From Nitrospina sp. (GTDB lineage: Bacteria > Nitrospinota > Nitrospinia > Nitrospinales > JACRGP01): a DNA stretch of 64,000 bases. This document shows positions 35,769-44,872 of the stretch, in pieces; the stretch's first letter is position 1; each line of letters opens with the position of its first letter. Made by a program: the position numbers and the translations under genes. Location of the stretch: positions 1 to 64,000 of the forward strand of contig JACAVV010000026.1 of assembly GCA_024648695.1 (NCBI GenBank), read 5' to 3'. Below the pieces are notes generated by a model. The model did no database searches. It was not told where the DNA came from and was given only the letters and a program-made list of their open reading frames with translations.

Positions 35769-36557
35769 TTAAATCCAAACCCCTTCAGGCAAGCCTTTCA
35801 CCAGTCCTTTTCTTAAAAATACACTGAACACGAAAATCATCACTTCGTTCATTTTCATCAGGGCTCGGAATCCGTTCTCGGTTTCTCTCCAATCCTGGCG
35901 GATCGCCACTTTGTCGATCAGGGAGGTGGAAAAGAAAATAAAAATCAGAACGAACATCCCCACCCATTCCATCACAGTGATCGCGATTCCCACGCACAAG
36001 ACAGTCGCTCCAACGAGTTCCCACACTCCAATAAATTTAATGTAGGCATTCTCTTCCTTGAGGGTAGTCGTTTGCCTTGAATAAGAATAGGAAAGATACA
36101 CCCAGGTCCAGGCCGATATGGCGGGTGCCAACAGCAATAAATCGACCACCCAGCCACTCCCGAGAGAAACCATCGACAGCCACTGTACGGCGAGCAGTGC
36201 CAGCATCATGGGAAACGCAAAAACCCAGCCCGATTCCTGCGAGCTTGCTTCCGACGTCCGGTTGCCCGCTTTAAGAGGGGAACACCTGCAAAAGTAACGG
36301 TAGCAGGATTTTAAATGGTCACTTCCATGAATCATCAACATGCAAAGCATTGCAAAAAGGCAGGCCAGGCTATGACCGAGGAATAGGAGGCTGATATGGT
36401 ACACCCCTACCAGGACCAGGCCCAAAAAAAATCCGGCGGCGGGAAAAAGCAGGGAGGAATGCCCCTTGAGCGAAGCATTGTCAGAAAAAGAAAAATCCTT
36501 GTTCAAAAACGAGACCTGGCAGAGGGCCGCCCATCCCAGAAGTACCAGATGAAGCAT
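35769..36557 (-). CDS. CobS-like polytopic membrane protein
   Basis: A 262 aa protein with about six or seven spans. Its overall pattern follows cobalamin-5'-phosphate synthase (CobS), the membrane enzyme that joins GDP-cobinamide to the lower ligand: an N-terminal LLFPAAGFFLGLVLV segment in the place of FPLVGLLIG, a following span with LMIHGSDHLKS where CobS has HLDGLADT, and LLLAPAISAWTWVYLSYS where CobS has LLAPVLGRW. The acidic metal-binding residues of the HLDGLADT loop are largely missing, so it is either a much diverged enzyme or a non-catalytic relative. It starts three bases after the exbD stop, the third gene of an exbB-exbD unit. Confidence 0.5.
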   Translation of the reverse strand: MLHLVLLGWAALCQVSFLNKDFSFSDNASLKGHSSLLFPAAGFFLGLVLVGVYHISLLFLGHSLACLFAMLCMLMIHGSDHLKSCYRYFCRCSPLKAGNRTSEASSQESGWVFAFPMMLALLAVQWLSMVSLGSGWVVDLLLLAPAISAWTWVYLSYSYSRQTTTLKEENAYIKFIGVWELVGATVLCVGIAITVMEWVGMFVLIFIFFSTSLIDKVAIRQDWRETENGFRALMKMNEVMIFVFSVFLRKGLVKGLPEGVWI

Positions 36558-36560
36558 TTG

Positions 36561-36956
36561 CTATTTTACCGCAACGCTGATATCCATAATGTTCGCACTT
36601 TGCAAAATGCCCATCACCTCAACCACCTCACCGTAGGGAAGGCCTTTGTCAGCCTTAATGACAGCGTTGTCGACATTGGATCGATCCGGGTTGGCAAGGA
36701 TCAAATCAATTTCCGGCAGGGTTACTGGTTTGCCATCCAGAAACACTTTTTTATCGAGGGTCATTTCAACCAGCAGTTTTTTAGGAGCTTCATCGTTTTT
36801 CGAAGTTTTGGATTTTGGAAGTGAAATATCCATTTTTCTGGAAAAGTCCACAAACACCGTGGAAACCATGAAAAATATAAGGAGCAAAAACACCACATCG
36901 ATCATGGGTGTCATATCCATTCCAAAATTTTCTTCCGGCTCTTTACGAAAATGCAT
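36561..36956 (-). CDS. exbD: ExbD/TolR family biopolymer transport protein
   Basis: A 131 aa protein with a short cytoplasmic start, one span (about 21-40, with DMTPMIDVVFLLLIFFMVS including the proton-path aspartate) and a periplasmic domain with LPEIDLILANPDRSNVDNAVIKADKG, the ExbD/TolR fold. It works with ExbB to turn the proton gradient into force for TonB-dependent uptake or cell-envelope tasks. It follows exbB by 69 bases; AGGAAG precedes its ATG. No tonB or receptor gene is in view. Confidence 0.93.
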   Translation of the reverse strand: MHFRKEPEENFGMDMTPMIDVVFLLLIFFMVSTVFVDFSRKMDISLPKSKTSKNDEAPKKLLVEMTLDKKVFLDGKPVTLPEIDLILANPDRSNVDNAVIKADKGLPYGEVVEVMGILQSANIMDISVAVK

Positions 36957-37025
36957 GAGACTTCCTGAATAGGGTAATTAAAAACTACGCGTTTTCCCGA
37001 TTGCAAAACCGGAAATGAATAGCAC

Positions 37026-37841
37026 TCACTCTGAAGAAGATATAAGGGTTGATTTGGCAGATTGTTTCTGGACTTTCGCCGCGCGCTCCGCACTGTAATC
37101 GGCTTTTCGTTTTTTCATCGATTCGATGGATAACTCTTCCACCATTTGAAACGAAATTTCTTCCATCTCAAAAACGTAACGGTCGATTTTGCCGCGGAAA
37201 TAATGATACATCGCCAAAGCGGGGATCCCCACCACCATTCCTGCGGCGGTCGTGATCAAGGCTTCCGAAATGCCACTGGCCACAAGACCCGGGTTTCCGG
37301 TGCCACTTTGCGAGATGACATTGAACGCTTTGATCATACCGAAAACAGTTCCAAGCAAACCCATCATGGGCGTCAAATTCGCGATAGCGCCCAGCACCCG
37401 TAAATTGGAGTTCAACAAAGACGCTTCGTGCTGACCGGCTCCCTCGATTGCACGTTCGATTTCATCCACCTTGCCCCCAAACCGCAACATGCCCGCTTTT
37501 AAAATTCGGGCCAGGGAATTGTCATAGGACTTGCAAAGTTGAAGGCCCAGATTGATGTCTTTCCAGTTCCAATGCTGTTGGACCTTCAAAAGAAATTCCT
37601 GATTGATGATATTTTTCCGACGCAGATTAACAGCCCGTTCAATAATGATTCCTACCATAAGGATCGAACAAAATATGATGGGCCACATGACCCATCCGCC
37701 TTTTTCCACCAGCGACAGGATTTCCCATTGCGAAGAAGCCGGTGGATTTGGAACCGCCTCCTGACCGAATGCCAAAGCAGGCACCAACATAAAACCAGCA
37801 ACTACAAAAAACCGAATAATATTTCCGGTAAAACTTTTCAT
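37026..37841 (-). CDS. exbB: MotA/TolQ/ExbB proton channel protein
   Basis: A 271 aa inner-membrane protein. Its N-terminus (MKSFTGNIIRFFVVAGFML..ALAFG) is an extra signal-like segment with a short periplasmic region, then the three ExbB spans (about 45-65, 150-170, 190-215) with the GLLGTVFGMIKAF and ALITTAAGMVVGIPALA motifs that line the proton path. An in-frame TTG twelve bases earlier is not preferred. It forms a complex with ExbD, and the gene order exbB-exbD-CobS-like suggests one operon. Confidence 0.93.
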   Translation of the reverse strand: MKSFTGNIIRFFVVAGFMLVPALAFGQEAVPNPPASSQWEILSLVEKGGWVMWPIIFCSILMVGIIIERAVNLRRKNIINQEFLLKVQQHWNWKDINLGLQLCKSYDNSLARILKAGMLRFGGKVDEIERAIEGAGQHEASLLNSNLRVLGAIANLTPMMGLLGTVFGMIKAFNVISQSGTGNPGLVASGISEALITTAAGMVVGIPALAMYHYFRGKIDRYVFEMEEISFQMVEELSIESMKKRKADYSAERAAKVQKQSAKSTLISSSE

Positions 37842-38127
37842 TAAAGAAACCAATCAATCCCCTTTGAGGAAAAATCTTATTAATGGAAGTAACAACTTTC
37901 CTTTGATCCCTTATAGCATGAACAAATCCCGCATATCAAGGAGCAAACCAGAACCTGATCTTAAAGATCAAAGCCATGTTTCCGTTGTCCTTCAAAACCC
38001 GTTTTAGAAACAAGGTCGACCGCAGGAGGATGGCGTTAAAAAATTAAACCCCCTTAAACTTTCCAATAAAACAATGGTATCATAGGAAACATAGGATTCT
38101 ATTAATGATGCAGTATTGAGAACTTTC

Positions 38128-38895
38128 ATGCCCCTCACCCGAGCTTGTGGCTCCCTTTTCAAACTCTTCCTGGCTTGTTTTTTTCTGTCGTGCTTGATGG
38201 CCTGCGCCTCTTCGTCCAACAAGCTTAAAAATGCCAGTCCGGAGGTTTTATTAAAAAAAGCAAAACAGGAATTTAAAAAGAAAGATTTTGATGACGCCGC
38301 CGATCTTCTAAAACAATTACTGGAAGATTTTCCCGACAGCCCGCAACGGACCGTCGGACAGTTGCTCCTGGCTGACGTCCTTTACAGAAACGGACAATAT
38401 GAAGAAGCCAAATTCAATTATCAAAAGTTTATCGAATTATATCCTGCCCATTCCCGAGTGGAACATGCCCATTATTACAAGGGGATGAGTGACTTTAAAC
38501 TGATCGATATAGCGTCCCGGGACCAGACTCCAACATTCAATGCCCTGGACCAGTTTGAAAAACTGTTGGAAGATTTTCCCAAAGGCAAGTATCGCAAACG
38601 GGCAGAGGAAAAAAAAGACGAATGCCTGACCATGCTGGCAACCAATATCCTGGAAATTGGAAAGTTTTATTTTCGAAGCGGGAACTATCAATCCGCCATC
38701 AAAAGAATGAATCTCATATTGGAACTTTACCCCAATCAGAAGTTTAGCGATGAGGTGATGTTTCTACTGGCAGAATCCTATTTCTTTGAACAGAATTATG
38801 ACGAGGCACAAAGATCTTACAAGAAACTGATCAATAAATACCCAAGAAGCGAATTTTCCAAGGAAGCCCGCGACCGCGTAAGAGAGATACGCTAG
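38128..38895 (+). CDS. bamD: Outer membrane assembly lipoprotein BamD
   Basis: A 255 aa lipoprotein with lipobox LMAC (Cys26), followed by tetratricopeptide-like repeats: LLKKAKQEFKKKDFDDAADL, LADVLYRNGQYEEAKFNYQKFI, ARFY-type helices and LAESYFFEQNYDEAQRSYKKLI. It anchors in the inner leaflet of the outer membrane and partners BamA in folding beta-barrel proteins. The ATG at 38128 is preferred; a TTG at 38116 is in frame. It is followed after 13 bases by the sigma factor gene and then plsY, so the three probably form an operon. Confidence 0.9.
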   Translation: MPLTRACGSLFKLFLACFFLSCLMACASSSNKLKNASPEVLLKKAKQEFKKKDFDDAADLLKQLLEDFPDSPQRTVGQLLLADVLYRNGQYEEAKFNYQKFIELYPAHSRVEHAHYYKGMSDFKLIDIASRDQTPTFNALDQFEKLLEDFPKGKYRKRAEEKKDECLTMLATNILEIGKFYFRSGNYQSAIKRMNLILELYPNQKFSDEVMFLLAESYFFEQNYDEAQRSYKKLINKYPRSEFSKEARDRVREIR

Positions 38896-38908
38896 GAACT
38901 TTTAAATT

Positions 38909-39790
38909 ATGCCCACATCCAAAGACGATAAACCGAAACGCAAACAATCAGCCAAAAAGGTATCCAACTCTGGAGATTCTTCCGACGTTTTGACCTCCTA
39001 TTTACAGGAAATCAGCAAGATCAACCCTTTATCACGGGAAGAGGAAAGGGAACTCTCGGAAAAAATCCAGGCAGGCGATCCTTTGGCCCTTCAGGAACTG
39101 GTGCGAAGGAACCTGAAGTATGTTGTGACCGTGGCTAATAAATTCAAAGGCTGTGGCTTGTCTTTTCAGGACCTGATCGAAGAGGGAAACATCGGGCTCA
39201 TACAAGCGGCCAAGCGATTCGACGGCGAACGGCATGTCAAATTCATCACCTACGCCGTGTGGTGGATCCGGCAAGCCATCATGCACTCCCTGGCAGATCA
39301 GGCGGGAACGGTGCGACTGCCCGTCAAGCAGGTGGGCAAAGTTTATAAAATAGACCGCCACGTCAAAGCGCTCACCCAAAAACTGGACCGCGAGCCTACA
39401 CGTGCCGAAATTGCAAGTGATCTGGGAATCGAGTTAGGCGATCTGGAAACCATCATGCGGGCCTATCGTACTTACGTTTCCCTAGACACTCCGTTAAAAA
39501 ACTCCGAAGACACCAGTTACCTGGAACTGCTCGAAAACCCGGATTTTATTTCCTACGACGACCAACTGATTCAGGAAACTTTAAAATCGCAAATCAATGA
39601 TCTGTTGAAACACCTGAATCCACGAGAGGAAAAAATCCTGCGTATGCGGTTCGGCTTCAACGACGACCCCAAGTCTCTTGATGAAATCGGGAAAGAAATG
39701 GGACTGTCCCGGGAACGGGTCCGTCAAATTGAGAAAAAAGCCAAAATGGCTCTTAAACAAAAATTACAATCCACACCCAACGACTCATGA
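38909..39790 (+). CDS. Sigma-70 family RNA polymerase sigma factor (group 2-like)
   Basis: A 293 aa sigma factor lacking region 1.1. It has a basic N-terminal tail, region 1.2 (DVLTSYLQEISKINPL), region 2 with NIGLIQAAKRFD and FITYAVWWIRQAI (promoter -10 contact), region 3 with RLPVKQVGKVYK, and region 4 with EKILRMRFGF..SLDEIGKEMGLSRERVRQIE (-35 contact). It is a non-essential stationary/stress type rather than the main RpoD by length. The stop overlaps the plsY start by four bases (ATGA). Its regulon is not visible. Confidence 0.93.
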   Translation: MPTSKDDKPKRKQSAKKVSNSGDSSDVLTSYLQEISKINPLSREEERELSEKIQAGDPLALQELVRRNLKYVVTVANKFKGCGLSFQDLIEEGNIGLIQAAKRFDGERHVKFITYAVWWIRQAIMHSLADQAGTVRLPVKQVGKVYKIDRHVKALTQKLDREPTRAEIASDLGIELGDLETIMRAYRTYVSLDTPLKNSEDTSYLELLENPDFISYDDQLIQETLKSQINDLLKHLNPREEKILRMRFGFNDDPKSLDEIGKEMGLSRERVRQIEKKAKMALKQKLQSTPNDS

Positions 39791-40371
39791 CCACTATTTT
39801 CGTCTGGCTAATCGCCTATTTTCTTGGGTCGATTCCTTTCGGGGTCGTCCTGGCAAAATTGAATAAAATAGATATCCGCCAACAAGGAAGCGGCAATATC
39901 GGTGCCACCAATGTAAACCGTGTTTTGGGGAAAAAAGCAGGAGTGCTCACCTTAATGGGGGATTGCGCCAAGGGCGCTCTGGCGGTGTTCATAGCAAGCC
40001 TGGCTTTTGAAGATACGGTAAAGATTGCAATCGCAGGCTTTTTTGCCTTTTGCGGCCATTTGTTTTCAGTGTTTTTAAAGTTTCAGGGAGGCAAGGGTGT
40101 AGCCACCGGACTGGGGGTTTTTCTGTACTTAATGCCCTGGGCGACCCTGTCTTCAATGGGTGTTTTTGCTGTTTCAGTGAAAACCAGCAAATACGTTTCA
40201 TTAGGGTCCATTCTGGCGGCGGCCACCTTGCCTCTATTTGGGCTTCTATATAAAATGCCTTTACCCTTTGTGGTCGCCTCGGCCCTGGTGGCCATTCTGA
40301 CCGTGGTGAAGCATCATGAAAATATCCAGAGACTGTTGGCAGGAACCGAAAACAAATTAGGGAAAAAATAG
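39787..40371 (+). CDS. plsY: Glycerol-3-phosphate acyltransferase PlsY
   Basis: A 194 aa inner-membrane enzyme that transfers the acyl group from acyl-phosphate to glycerol-3-phosphate, the first step of phospholipid synthesis. Five spans. Motif 1 (YFLGSIPFGVVLAKL..IRQQGSGNIGATNVNR), motif 2 (KFQGGKGVATGLG) and motif 3 (KHHENIQRLLAGTENK) are intact. It overlaps the sigma gene by four bases, as in translationally coupled operons. Confidence 0.95.
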   Translation: MTTIFVWLIAYFLGSIPFGVVLAKLNKIDIRQQGSGNIGATNVNRVLGKKAGVLTLMGDCAKGALAVFIASLAFEDTVKIAIAGFFAFCGHLFSVFLKFQGGKGVATGLGVFLYLMPWATLSSMGVFAVSVKTSKYVSLGSILAAATLPLFGLLYKMPLPFVVASALVAILTVVKHHENIQRLLAGTENKLGKK

Positions 40372-40374
40372 AAT

Positions 40375-40401
40375 TTGACAAAACCGCTACAACACTATAA
40401 A
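40375..40401 (+). promoter_or_regulatory. Promoter upstream of tRNA-Gly
   Basis: A perfect -35 TTGACA (40375-40380) and -10 TATAAA (40396-40401), 15 bases apart, lie 31 bases before the tRNA-Gly gene. No other gene starts here, so it probably drives both tRNAs. Confidence 0.65.
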
Positions 40402-40432
40402 TTACTGACCTAATTAAAACAAAAATCGCAAT

Positions 40433-40507
<75 letters not shown>

Positions 40508-40548
40508 TTCCATATCCTTCCCCAATTTAGATAAAATCGAACCAAGAC

Positions 40549-40620
40549 GGCACCGTCGCCAAGTGGCTAAGGCCGAGGTCTGCAAAACCTCTATCGGCGG
40601 TTCGAATCCGCCCGGTGCCT
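40549..40620 (+). tRNA. tRNA-Cys (GCA), CCA not encoded
   Basis: Acceptor GGCACCG pairs with CGGTGCC; anticodon stem GAGGT/ACCTC with loop CTGCAAA, anticodon GCA; T arm GGCGG-TTCGAAT-CCGCC. After the discriminator T there is CTC followed by a run of eight T, not CCA, so the tail must be added by the CCA enzyme. The T run may end the tRNA transcript. Confidence 0.96.
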
Positions 40621-40816
40621 CTCTTTTTTTTCAATAACTTACAGCTTTTTCGGTTTGTCATTATTGCCCCTTATTGACTACTTATTGACTATTTTCTTTA
40701 TTGGCCCATAAGAGGTCTCCGATTCAGAGGTAAACCGCAGGTTGAATATTATTTATCCCATGCCAATTAGTCTTTCTCCCAGGCCTCTTTGATTCGCCTG
40801 GAATCAAAATCAGGGA

Positions 40817-42337
40817 CTATCGTGAAAGATCGTATCGGATGTTTAGCCGGTTGGCCCTTGAAGTGAAACTTGCATATTTCCCCTGGGCCAGAATCAGTAG
40901 GGTCAAATCGGGGAATTGTTTTTCCAGGGTGCGATACTCCTCAATAGAGGTCAGCCATACAGCATCAGGCCGATCCTGCATGTGGCGAATCAAGTTTGCA
41001 TACTCTCTTACCGGATTCGAAAGCATGCGGTCGCCGTAGAACATCAAAACGCTTCGCGGGTTCCATTGCGACAACCTGAAATTCATCACCTCCTGATTTG
41101 CCGGAGTGTTCTGTTTGATCAGCGGTGCCAGAGTACGCACATCCACGCTGTTGGGCGACAGGGTTTTGCTTTGCTTGATTTCCCAGGGGGTGGCATTGAT
41201 CAACAAGACCACGACAAACAAAAAGGCGATCATGTAAGGTACCGCTTGCAATTGCCTTTTCTGTGGAAGCCAATCGGCGAGGGTTTTAGCGGTGACCAAA
41301 GCCAAAGCGGGAAATGCGGGAAGGATGTAACGTAACATTTTCGTCGTCGCCAGACTCAGGCCTCCAATTATCACTGCCACCCAGATCAACAAAAGCAGAG
41401 TGGCGGAGTCACGCTTGACCCAATTCTGCCTAGCCATGAGGCTCAATCCAATAAAGGTCACCGGAACCCAGGGCCAATAGTTTTTTAATAAATCCTGCAG
41501 ATACCCGAAAATATGGTACCAGGGTTTGGTGTCCGATACGGCCTTCTCCATGATCTGGCGCGCGAAGTGTTCCTTGACGAAAGCGTCTCCGTAACCAGTC
41601 CAGTTGATGACGAACCACGATCCCCCCAGCACGAGGGAACCTCCAAAGCTGAGGGCTATGGCTTTCCAGGGAATGGGTGACTCTAACCGGTTCACCAGTA
41701 AAAATCCTGCAACGATGATTAAAGGGAACAACCCTAAAATACTTTTGGTGAGTATGGCGCATCCGCTGGCAATGGCGAACAACCAGAAATAATTGGGTCG
41801 TTGAAGTCCTCTCCAGAAACCGTATAAAGCCGCCGTCACCAGAAAGGTTTCGGTGGCATCGAGCATACAGCGTCTCCCGTTTTCCACAAAATAGCCGGGG
41901 AATAATAGAATGAACGCGGAACAAAATGCCAGCCAGCGGTCGCGAAACAGGATCTCCGCAAACCGGTAAGTCAGTACCACCGTCAACAGGGCAAACAGGG
42001 CCGAGGGCAATATTGCAGAATAGCCGGACACGCCGAATCCTTTGAACGCCAGTGCCAGCGTCCAGAATGGAAACGGGGGATTGGCGAAATCGGGTGTGCC
42101 ATTCCAGCGCAGGATCCACCAATCCTGACTCTGCAATATCTCTTTTCCCTTTTGGGCATAATAGGCGTCATCGTAATTGCGCAAGGAAGCCGATGTGGGT
42201 CGCCCGAGAAAAATCAACAGGGAGCACAAGATTAAAATCGCGAGATGAAACCGGCGATCAAACCACAGGTGGTTCCAGTTCCATTCAGAGCCTGGCTCCA
42301 CGGTGTCTGGCTCCTTCGACTTATCTTCTTTATCCAT
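40817..42337 (-). CDS. GT39-type membrane glycosyltransferase (ArnT/PMT-like)
   Basis: A 506 aa inner-membrane GT-C enzyme. The first extracytoplasmic loop carries RNYDDAYYAQKGKEIL with the paired aspartates typical of PMT/ArnT enzymes that use polyprenyl-phosphate sugars. About eleven spans follow, with repeated FFxE/LRY-like patterns, and a periplasmic C-terminal domain from about 390. It probably adds a sugar to lipid A or another envelope acceptor; the sugar is not known. The small gene at 42389-42667 lies upstream on the same strand, 51 bases away. Confidence 0.85.
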   Translation of the reverse strand: MDKEDKSKEPDTVEPGSEWNWNHLWFDRRFHLAILILCSLLIFLGRPTSASLRNYDDAYYAQKGKEILQSQDWWILRWNGTPDFANPPFPFWTLALAFKGFGVSGYSAILPSALFALLTVVLTYRFAEILFRDRWLAFCSAFILLFPGYFVENGRRCMLDATETFLVTAALYGFWRGLQRPNYFWLFAIASGCAILTKSILGLFPLIIVAGFLLVNRLESPIPWKAIALSFGGSLVLGGSWFVINWTGYGDAFVKEHFARQIMEKAVSDTKPWYHIFGYLQDLLKNYWPWVPVTFIGLSLMARQNWVKRDSATLLLLIWVAVIIGGLSLATTKMLRYILPAFPALALVTAKTLADWLPQKRQLQAVPYMIAFLFVVVLLINATPWEIKQSKTLSPNSVDVRTLAPLIKQNTPANQEVMNFRLSQWNPRSVLMFYGDRMLSNPVREYANLIRHMQDRPDAVWLTSIEEYRTLEKQFPDLTLLILAQGKYASFTSRANRLNIRYDLSR

Positions 42338-42388
42338 TGGTGATTGAGGAATGGGTTTGTTTCCGGGAAGGATTGAGGTGGTTGAAAA

Positions 42389-42667
42389 TTATTCTGAAAT
42401 GTATTTATTAAGATTCTGTTTGGTTTCCTGAGAGATGCCTTGTGGGAAAAGGAAACCGAAAGTTTCCAGTCTCCAGATCAACACCTCCGGTCCTTTTAAA
42501 ATGGAGTACCAATAAGGGATCACTGCCCACAGCGGCTTGTTATTCAAGCTGGTCCGGCACAAGACAAAATCCTGAAACTGCTTTTTACAGCGCCGGATCA
42601 AAGGCCAGTTTCCGCGTTCCCGCAATTCGTGCAGGACTTTTAATAAGTTTGATATTCTTTGGATCAT
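42389..42667 (-). CDS. Hypothetical protein, 92 aa
   Basis: Begins MIQRISNLLKVLHELRERGNW and contains LWAVIPYWYSILKGPEVLIWRLETFGFLFP, a strongly aromatic/hydrophobic stretch that may lie in or on a membrane. Base composition resembles its neighbours. It precedes the GT39 gene by 51 bases on the same strand and is probably cotranscribed. No known family. Confidence 0.5.
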   Translation of the reverse strand: MIQRISNLLKVLHELRERGNWPLIRRCKKQFQDFVLCRTSLNNKPLWAVIPYWYSILKGPEVLIWRLETFGFLFPQGISQETKQNLNKYISE

Positions 42668-42685
42668 TAATTTTACAGCACTATG

Positions 42686-42738
42686 GGCCTGCGGCCTTAT
42701 TATTCCCCCGCACCCCTCCCTCTCCCGCCAAGGGGGGA
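42686..42738. repeat. Degraded half of the 2.6-kb inverted-repeat element
   Basis: GGGCCTGCGGCCTTATTATT, continuing with CCCCCGCACCCCTCCCTCTCCCGCCAAGGGGGG, matches the right inner arm of the element at 2613-2913 (GGCCTTTGGCC to CTCTCCCGCCAGGGG) with several substitutions. The other half is absent, so it is a relic. It lies between divergent genes. Confidence 0.55.
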
Positions 42739-42880
42739 TTACTTATCCATAATGGGGTTTATGGCGTCTCTAAACTCTTAGAGTACTTGAAAAATACTGC
42801 CTATACTATATCATTGCCCAATACAGAAGTCATCGGCCCATTCGACCGCATCGGTTAACCTTAGCAGGAGTATCGTATCA

Positions 42881-44743
42881 ATGTCGCACCCTTCACGGGA
42901 ACAATCCGCCCGGGACCAAATTCATCCCGAATCCGACCTCGTCGCCTGGCACCTGGACTACATGGCGCAAATGGTAAAGATCGACAGCCGCAGTTTCAGT
43001 GTGAATGAATTCAAGGGTGATCGGAAAGAACCCACCGATATGAAGGAAATTCTGGACCTGACTGTAGAGTACTTGAAACAGATCGGGTTTCCACAAATAA
43101 AGATCAATCAACCCGAGCCTTCCAATCTTCGCACGACCCCGATATTAATGGCCGAGATTCCAGTGTCACCGGAGAAACCCACGGTTTTACTTTATGCCCA
43201 TTTGGACAAGCAACCCTATATGGACGATGAAAACTTTTCGAAATGGGAAGGAGTGCCGCCCTGGGAACTTCGATGGAATGAGGACCGCAGTCGGGCTTAT
43301 GGACGTGGCGCGGCAGATGACCTCAGTGGTGTGATCTCAATTGGAATAGCGGTGGATGCGCTTTTGAAGGCTTATGGTGTTGAGCCGAACAATAGGGACG
43401 CGAAATCCCTGCAAGAACTGCCTTGTAACATTAAGGTCATCTTTGAAACCGAAGAAGAGTGCGGGTCGCAATCGCTCATCAGCCAGATTCTGCAAAACCG
43501 CGATTTTTTTAAAACGGCAGATTGTGTCATCATCACCGACGTGGTCAATCCCGCCACCGGGGTCCCTGGCCTGACCACATCTTTGCGCGGGATCATTCAA
43601 TGTTACCTCACTCTGGAACAACAGGACGCTTCCAGTGAGATCGATGCACAAACCGCTTTGTATCACACTCTGGCTTCACTGGTCCATGAGGACCATTCAC
43701 TTGCGATTGAAGGGATTGCCCGGACCGACATTCCGGTGAGTGAAGAGGAACGAAAAGGCCTGGCGAAAGTACCCACCAGCGTAAAAGCCCTTCGCGACAT
43801 GGCGGGGCTTCTCCCTGAAACCGGTTTGACGGTACCTGATGATAAAGTCAGCTTGCTGGTGGCGCAACTTCGAAAATCGTTTGCCAACGTTCGTCCGGGC
43901 CATCGAATCGCAGGAGGTGTCATCTTCGGATCCGCGGGAGCGCGCCTCACGTTTCGAGTGCAGGACGGCACCGATAAAAAAGCTTTTGCTGATTCTTTGC
44001 GAAGTTTTTTTGAAACCTACAATATTTACAATTTAAAAATTGATCTGGGCCTGAAGGAATCGTCCGGCTCCAAAGAAATTGTTTTGGACCTCGTCATTCA
44101 ATCTTCCAGCAAAGACCCGCATTCCGGGGTGAATGGCGGACCCTTTCCCGTGCCGGAACTGCAATTGGCACATTTGATTTATTTACTGATTTTACCTGAC
44201 GGCACACTTGCTGATCCCGGCTTACAGGAGTGCATGGAAAACAAACGGTTTCCTGCGGTCACCACTCAGTCGCTGATGATAAGCGGTACCGAAGCCCCCC
44301 GGCCCTTTGACAATCCGTCGGCAAAAGCCCTGGTCGAAATCCGGTTGGCACCAGGAAACAAGGATACCCAGGCCCTTGAAATTTTGAGAGCGCACTTGAT
44401 CGAAAACACACCTCCCGGATTCAAGCCCCTCTTCGAAGCCGACAAAGGAGGCGAGCCCTGGAGCACCGGAATTGAACATCCCGCATTTCGGCAAATGCTG
44501 GATTCGCTGGAAATCGGATTCGGCGTCCCGTCCTGTATTTATGGTTGCGGGGGTTCCATCCCCTTTGTCGCCAAATTGATGGATGCCCTGGGAGACATCC
44601 CACCCATGTGCATTGCCGCATACGACCCGGAATGCAAGATGCACGAACCAAATGAAAGCCTGTCTATGAAGGATTTGATGGGATGCGCCAAAACGATCGT
44701 GCACTTTTTTTCCAAAACACCCACCGTTTTTACTTCATCCTGA
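42881..44743 (+). CDS. M20 family metallopeptidase (dipeptidase-like)
   Basis: A 620 aa cytoplasmic zinc hydrolase, longer than most M20 members (about 450-480). It has YAHLDKQP (about 105-112, metal His), GRGAADDLSG (about 141-150, bridging Asp), ETEEECGS (about 189-196, catalytic Glu) and SKDPHSGVNGGPFPVP of the dimerisation domain. The extra length lies mainly between 215 and 410, where a second domain-sized insertion is found, and in a tail ending PECKMHEPNESL with the last metal His. It probably cleaves small peptides. The nearest neighbours are unrelated. Confidence 0.85.
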   Translation: MSHPSREQSARDQIHPESDLVAWHLDYMAQMVKIDSRSFSVNEFKGDRKEPTDMKEILDLTVEYLKQIGFPQIKINQPEPSNLRTTPILMAEIPVSPEKPTVLLYAHLDKQPYMDDENFSKWEGVPPWELRWNEDRSRAYGRGAADDLSGVISIGIAVDALLKAYGVEPNNRDAKSLQELPCNIKVIFETEEECGSQSLISQILQNRDFFKTADCVIITDVVNPATGVPGLTTSLRGIIQCYLTLEQQDASSEIDAQTALYHTLASLVHEDHSLAIEGIARTDIPVSEEERKGLAKVPTSVKALRDMAGLLPETGLTVPDDKVSLLVAQLRKSFANVRPGHRIAGGVIFGSAGARLTFRVQDGTDKKAFADSLRSFFETYNIYNLKIDLGLKESSGSKEIVLDLVIQSSSKDPHSGVNGGPFPVPELQLAHLIYLLILPDGTLADPGLQECMENKRFPAVTTQSLMISGTEAPRPFDNPSAKALVEIRLAPGNKDTQALEILRAHLIENTPPGFKPLFEADKGGEPWSTGIEHPAFRQMLDSLEIGFGVPSCIYGCGGSIPFVAKLMDALGDIPPMCIAAYDPECKMHEPNESLSMKDLMGCAKTIVHFFSKTPTVFTSS

Positions 44744-44872
44744 TCCGTACTCAACACGCCGCGAAACCGTTTTGGGCTTGGAAAGGTATGAAGATATGGG
44801 GTATCATGTTTTTGATCTCATAAGCCCGAATTCAGGTATCAGGTTAGTCCCAAATTTCAACCTTGTATCCAT

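Noticed and set aside
40671-40691. Two direct copies of TTATTGACTA, 11 bases apart, behind tRNA-Cys, as a possible att site
   Set aside because: No integrase gene and no distant copy in the window; too short to support integration.
42442-42858. Open frame of 138 codons on the plus strand
   Set aside because: Overlaps the 92-aa minus-strand gene and the repeat relic, has a low-complexity composition and no start signal.
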